Origin: Sphingomonas sp. KRR8
GTDB taxonomy: Bacteria; Pseudomonadota; Alphaproteobacteria; Sphingomonadales; Sphingomonadaceae
Length of the DNA: 64,000 bases
Assembly (NCBI RefSeq): GCF_023559245.1
Contig: NZ_CP097462.1
Span: 1,736,001-1,800,000, forward strand
Reading direction: 5' to 3'
Part shown: piece after piece, positions 60,983 to 64,000 of the stretch
Layout: the number at the start of each line of letters is the position of its first letter
Numbering within the stretch: position 1 is the first letter of the stretch
Notes under the pieces: model-generated
Told to the model about the DNA's origin: nothing
Seen by the model: only the letters and a program-made list of their open reading frames with translations
The model's database searches: none
Translations under genes and position numbers: made by a program

Positions 60983-62019
60983 GAAGGCTCCTGAGCATCG
61001 AACAGGCCGGGGGTTGATCCGGCTGGCGGGTTGAGGCCGAGATGAGTCCAGGCACGACCGTTCAATTGCCGCCCGCGCACGGTGCGGGCGATCAGGCCGA
61101 GCTGGATCAGATAGGGTTCGATCACATCCTCGATCGTGTCGCGTGGTTCGCTGAGGCCGGCGGCGAGCGTCTCCACTCCGACTGGACCGCCGCCATAGAG
61201 ATCAGCGATCATCAGGAGATAGCGCCGATCCATGGCATCGAGGCCCAGCGCGTCGATCTCAAGCCGGCTCAAGGCGCGATCGGCGGTGGCGGCGTCGATC
61301 AGGTCGGCGCCGGCCGCGTGCGCGAAGTCCCGCACCCGCCGCAGCAGCCGCCCGGCGATACGAGGGGTGCCTCGGCTCCGTCGCGCGATTTCCTCCGCTC
61401 CATCCTCGGCCAGATCGGCCCTAAGCAACCGCGCCGCGCGCGTCACCACCAGCCGAAGTTCGTCCACGGTATAAAAGTTCAGCCGCACCGGGATGCCAAA
61501 CCGGTCCCGGAGCGGCGTGGTCAGCAGGCCCTGGCGGGTGGTTGCACCGACCAGCGTGAAGCGCGGGAGGTCGATCCGCACCGAGCGGGCGGAGGGCCCT
61601 TCCCCGATCATCAGGTCAAGCGCCCGATCCTCCATCGCCGGATAGAGCACTTCCTCGACCGCCGGATTGAGCCGGTGAATTTCGTCGATGAACAGGACGT
61701 CGCCATCCTCGAGATTGGTGAGCAGTGCCGCCAGATCACCCGACTTGGCGATGACCGGCCCCGACGTGGCCCGGAAGCCGACCCCCATCTCGCGGGCGAC
61801 GATCTGGGCGAGCGTGGTCTTGCCCAGCCCAGGCGGTCCGAAGAACAGGACATGGTCCAGCGCCTCGCCCCGGCTCTTCGCCGCCTGGATGAACACGCGC
61901 AGGTTCTCGCGCGCGCCTTTCTGGCCGACGAATTCGTCCAGGCTCTTGGGCCGAAGCGCGGCGTCGGCGTCCTCGGAGGTGCGCTCGGGCGTCGTCAGTC
62001 GGTCGGGGTCGGTAGCCAT
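60979..62019 (-). CDS. ruvB: Holliday junction branch-migration ATPase RuvB
   Basis: A 346-residue AAA+ motor with Walker [10 protein letters not shown], Walker B LFIDEIH, sensor 1 GATTRQG, and the C-terminal winged helix ([23 protein letters not shown]). The start at 62019 (MATDPDRL) was chosen; the longer frame to 62199 is unlikely. ruvA/ruvC are not in the window. In related genomes ruvB is near the tol cluster; here a DUF3089 gene and a divergent XRE/membrane pair lie between. Confidence 0.96.
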   Translation of the reverse strand: MATDPDRLTTPERTSEDADAALRPKSLDEFVGQKGARENLRVFIQAAKSRGEALDHVLFFGPPGLGKTTLAQIVAREMGVGFRATSGPVIAKSGDLAALLTNLEDGDVLFIDEIHRLNPAVEEVLYPAMEDRALDLMIGEGPSARSVRIDLPRFTLVGATTRQGLLTTPLRDRFGIPVRLNFYTVDELRLVVTRAARLLRADLAEDGAEEIARRSRGTPRIAGRLLRRVRDFAHAAGADLIDAATADRALSRLEIDALGLDAMDRRYLLMIADLYGGGPVGVETLAAGLSEPRDTIEDVIEPYLIQLGLIARTVRGRQLNGRAWTHLGLNPPAGSTPGLFDAQEPS

Positions 62020-62158
62020 TGGCCGTGCTTGTGGCACAGCTGCGGATGGCCTGCGAGGGGGCGCGCGCCGCTTGCTTGACAGTCGCCCTTCACCGGCGTT
62101 CCTTGCCTCATCCGGACCAGTCGCGTTCCCGCCCGGCAAGCAGGGGAGAGCTGGAGAT

Positions 62159-62629
62159 ATGACCGACACCGTGATCAAAGCCGACGCGTCGGCGGCCACG
62201 GCCCGCGCACCATGGCATTTGTGGGTCTTTGGCGGCTTGTCGCTGCTATGGAATGCATTCGGCGGGTACGATTACATCATGACCCGCCTCAGAAACCTGG
62301 ATTATCTGAGCGCGACGGGCGATCCGAACGTCATGCTCGCCTACATCGATGCGATGCCGCTCTACGCCCAGATCGGCTGGGGTCTAGGCGTCTGGGGTTC
62401 GGTCGCGGGCAGCGTTCTGCTGCTGATGCGCAGCCGCTATGCGGTTCACGCCTTCGCGGCCTCTCTGCTTGGGGCAGTGCTCAGCTTCGCCGCGCAATAT
62501 CTCGGCCCACCCGCTCCGGCCGCGATGAATGAGGGCGCGATGAAATACATGCCCCTATTGATCATCGTTCTGGTCGCGCTTCAGCTCTGGTACGCCGCCC
62601 GCCAGCGCGCGTCCGGAGTTCTGCGGTAG
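62159..62629 (+). CDS. Hypothetical membrane protein (156 aa)
   Basis: A membrane protein with four hydrophobic segments ([77 protein letters not shown]). ATG at 62159 is preceded by GGAG. No family symbol; similar small TM proteins are common in sphingomonads. Divergent from ruvB and convergent with the S10 peptidase gene. Confidence 0.75.
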   Translation: MTDTVIKADASAATARAPWHLWVFGGLSLLWNAFGGYDYIMTRLRNLDYLSATGDPNVMLAYIDAMPLYAQIGWGLGVWGSVAGSVLLLMRSRYAVHAFAASLLGAVLSFAAQYLGPPAPAAMNEGAMKYMPLLIIVLVALQLWYAARQRASGVLR

Positions 62630-62630
62630 G

Positions 62631-64000
62631 TCAGCGCGAGCGGATGAAGGACCGGACGTCGTTCACCAGCTTCGCCCGGTCCTCGTCGCGAACGTACATC
62701 ATGTGCCCGGCGTGATAGTAATGAAACTGCACCCGGTCCTGCGGGATGCCGGTGCGTGACAGGCTGTATTCGGCACCGAAAAAGGGCGTGGCGAAGTCGT
62801 AATAACCCTGCGCCACGAACACGCGCAGCCCGCTGTTCTCGCGTAGCGCCGTTCCGATGTACGGCGCCACGTTCATGTAGCTGTTGCTGTCACGGCCGCC
62901 GATGCGCCAGTCCCAGTCACGGCCGACCGAGCCGATGGCCTGATACTCACGGTCGGTCTTGAATCCGAGCGTTCCGCGCGCCCAGCTGTTGATCGCGGCG
63001 GTGTAGCCGGCGTCGATGCCGTAGAAGCTGGGGTCGTTGTCAGCGCTTTCCCCGGCACTGTCGTAATCCTTGCCCGTATAGCGCGTGTCGAGCCGGCCAA
63101 TCGTCAGGCCCCGGTCGCGCAGCAATTCCTTGTAGAAGCGGTCGGGCGTGACCCGCAGGTCGGCGCGCTCGAGGAACCCTGTGCTAAGCCCGGTGAAGCG
63201 GCTGAGCTGCGGCAGGATGGCGGCCCGTTCCTCGGACGTTGCATGCTGCCCCTTGAGCAGGAAGCTCGCGTAAGGCCCTAGCGCGAACTGCCGCGCTTCC
63301 TCGGTGAACTGCTCGACCGAACCGCCTTGCGCCTTGCCATGGTAGAGTGCGGTTGCAGCCATCGACGGCAGGTTGGTGATGTAGCTCAGCTCATTGCCTT
63401 GAGCATCGCTGCCGGCGGCGAAGTCGAGGATGGTCGAGATCAGGATGATGCCGTTCAGGCCCACATCATTGTACGTGACGTTCATCAACTGGTTGGCGAC
63501 GGCCGCCGAGCGGGTGGTGCCATAGCTCTCACCGCCAAGGAACTTCGGGCTAGACCAGCGGCCATTGTCGTTCAGCCACCGGCGGATGACCCCGGCGACC
63601 AGCTTGGCGTCCTGGGTTACGCCGTAATAGTTCTTGGGATCCGCCTTGCCGATCAGGTGCGAGAAGCCGGTTCCCGGCGGATCAATGAAGACAAGGTCGG
63701 TGACGTCCAGCAGCGATCCGGGATTGTCGACGACCGGATATGGCGGAGCGCCGTCGTCCCGCGCGTCCGACGGGATGGCGACGCGCTTGGGACCGAACGC
63801 CCCCATCTGCAGCCACACCGAGCCGGAGCCGGGTCCGCCGTTGAACAGGAAGGTGATCGGCCGGTTGGGATCGCGCGGTTCACGCACGTAGGCGGTGGTG
63901 ACCACCGCCACTTCCGGCACGCCGTCGTCGTTCTTGACGATCGTCTCACCGATTGTCGCCGTGTAGTTGACCCGCTGACCGCCGAAAACACCGCTGTGCC
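62631..64000 (-). CDS. S10-family serine carboxypeptidase-like protein (5' cut by window)
   Basis: The frame is open to the window end. The visible 456 codons contain FLFNGGPGSGSVWLQMGAFGP (substrate/oxyanion block), IDPPGTGFSH, GGESYGTTR (nucleophile Ser), and a C-terminal His in FHYYHAGHMMY; catalytic Asp probably in GYYDFATPF. The GTG at 63918-63920 is internal; upstream residues GGQRVNYTATIGETIV match the family. An exported peptidase is expected. Confidence 0.92.
   Translation of the reverse strand, partial: HSGVFGGQRVNYTATIGETIVKNDDGVPEVAVVTTAYVREPRDPNRPITFLFNGGPGSGSVWLQMGAFGPKRVAIPSDARDDGAPPYPVVDNPGSLLDVTDLVFIDPPGTGFSHLIGKADPKNYYGVTQDAKLVAGVIRRWLNDNGRWSSPKFLGGESYGTTRSAAVANQLMNVTYNDVGLNGIILISTILDFAAGSDAQGNELSYITNLPSMAATALYHGKAQGGSVEQFTEEARQFALGPYASFLLKGQHATSEERAAILPQLSRFTGLSTGFLERADLRVTPDRFYKELLRDRGLTIGRLDTRYTGKDYDSAGESADNDPSFYGIDAGYTAAINSWARGTLGFKTDREYQAIGSVGRDWDWRIGGRDSNSYMNVAPYIGTALRENSGLRVFVAQGYYDFATPFFGAEYSLSRTGIPQDRVQFHYYHAGHMMYVRDEDRAKLVNDVRSFIRSR

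Overview
The window looks like chromosomal DNA of an alphaproteobacterium of the Sphingomonadaceae (Sphingomonas-like). The clues are the high GC content, the ybgC-tolQRAB-pal cluster, a MipZ-type ParA ATPase, a PgmG-type phosphohexomutase, two very large TonB receptors beside a catabolic cluster, and an ECF sigma/RskA-type anti-sigma/fasciclin group. The family-level call is an inference from gene content; no 16S rRNA is present.

Layout. (1) 1-4590: 3' end of a class I CoA-transferase gene and a three-gene ABC/FtsX efflux operon. (2) 4890-17412: a two-armed gene block that looks like a defence system. The minus arm encodes a cytosine-5 DNA methyltransferase, a DUF262 protein, a HEPN protein and Vsr. 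The plus arm is an eight-gene, mostly overlapping operon encoding a sigma-54-activator-like AAA+ ATPase, a PLD-fold nuclease, an AAA ATPase, a HerA-like ATPase, two unknown proteins and two BrxD/DUF2791-like ATPases. A good match to a sigma-54 promoter lies directly in front of the activator-like gene. (3) 17413-23143: mobile-element genes (DUF2958, a MobA/MobL relaxase, small unknown proteins), a GTTGC x8 microsatellite and one copy of a repeated element. (4) 23377-40400: a catabolic island with TetR, SDRs, acyl-CoA synthetase, Baeyer-Villiger monooxygenase, alpha/beta hydrolase, enoyl-CoA hydratase, a thiolase/DUF35/MaoC/MaoC set, GST, amidohydrolase, a MIP18-like protein and two TonB receptors. 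Several of its promoters carry the same 20-bp dyad. (5) 41023-45559: further mobile-element genes ending in three adjacent serine-recombinase-fold genes; the last one is a large serine integrase whose 3' end runs into tRNA-Thr(CGT). (6) 45530-64000: tRNA-Thr and then mainly core genes: holin/endolysin pair, panE-like, msrA/msrB, sigma/anti-sigma, fasciclin, pgmG, mipZ, panC, ybgC-tolQRAB-pal, ruvB, and a partial S10 peptidase.

Reading. Everything left of the tRNA, at least 45 kb, is best explained as accessory DNA of an integrative, mobilisable island at the 3' end of tRNA-Thr, carrying defence and catabolic cargo. Its left end is probably outside the window, because I saw no second copy of the tRNA 3' end. 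The most interesting item is the divergent ATPase/methyltransferase block: it combines known defence parts in a set I do not recognise, and it appears to carry its own sigma-54 activator. Start codons were chosen from overlaps and ribosome binding sites; alternatives are given where they matter.
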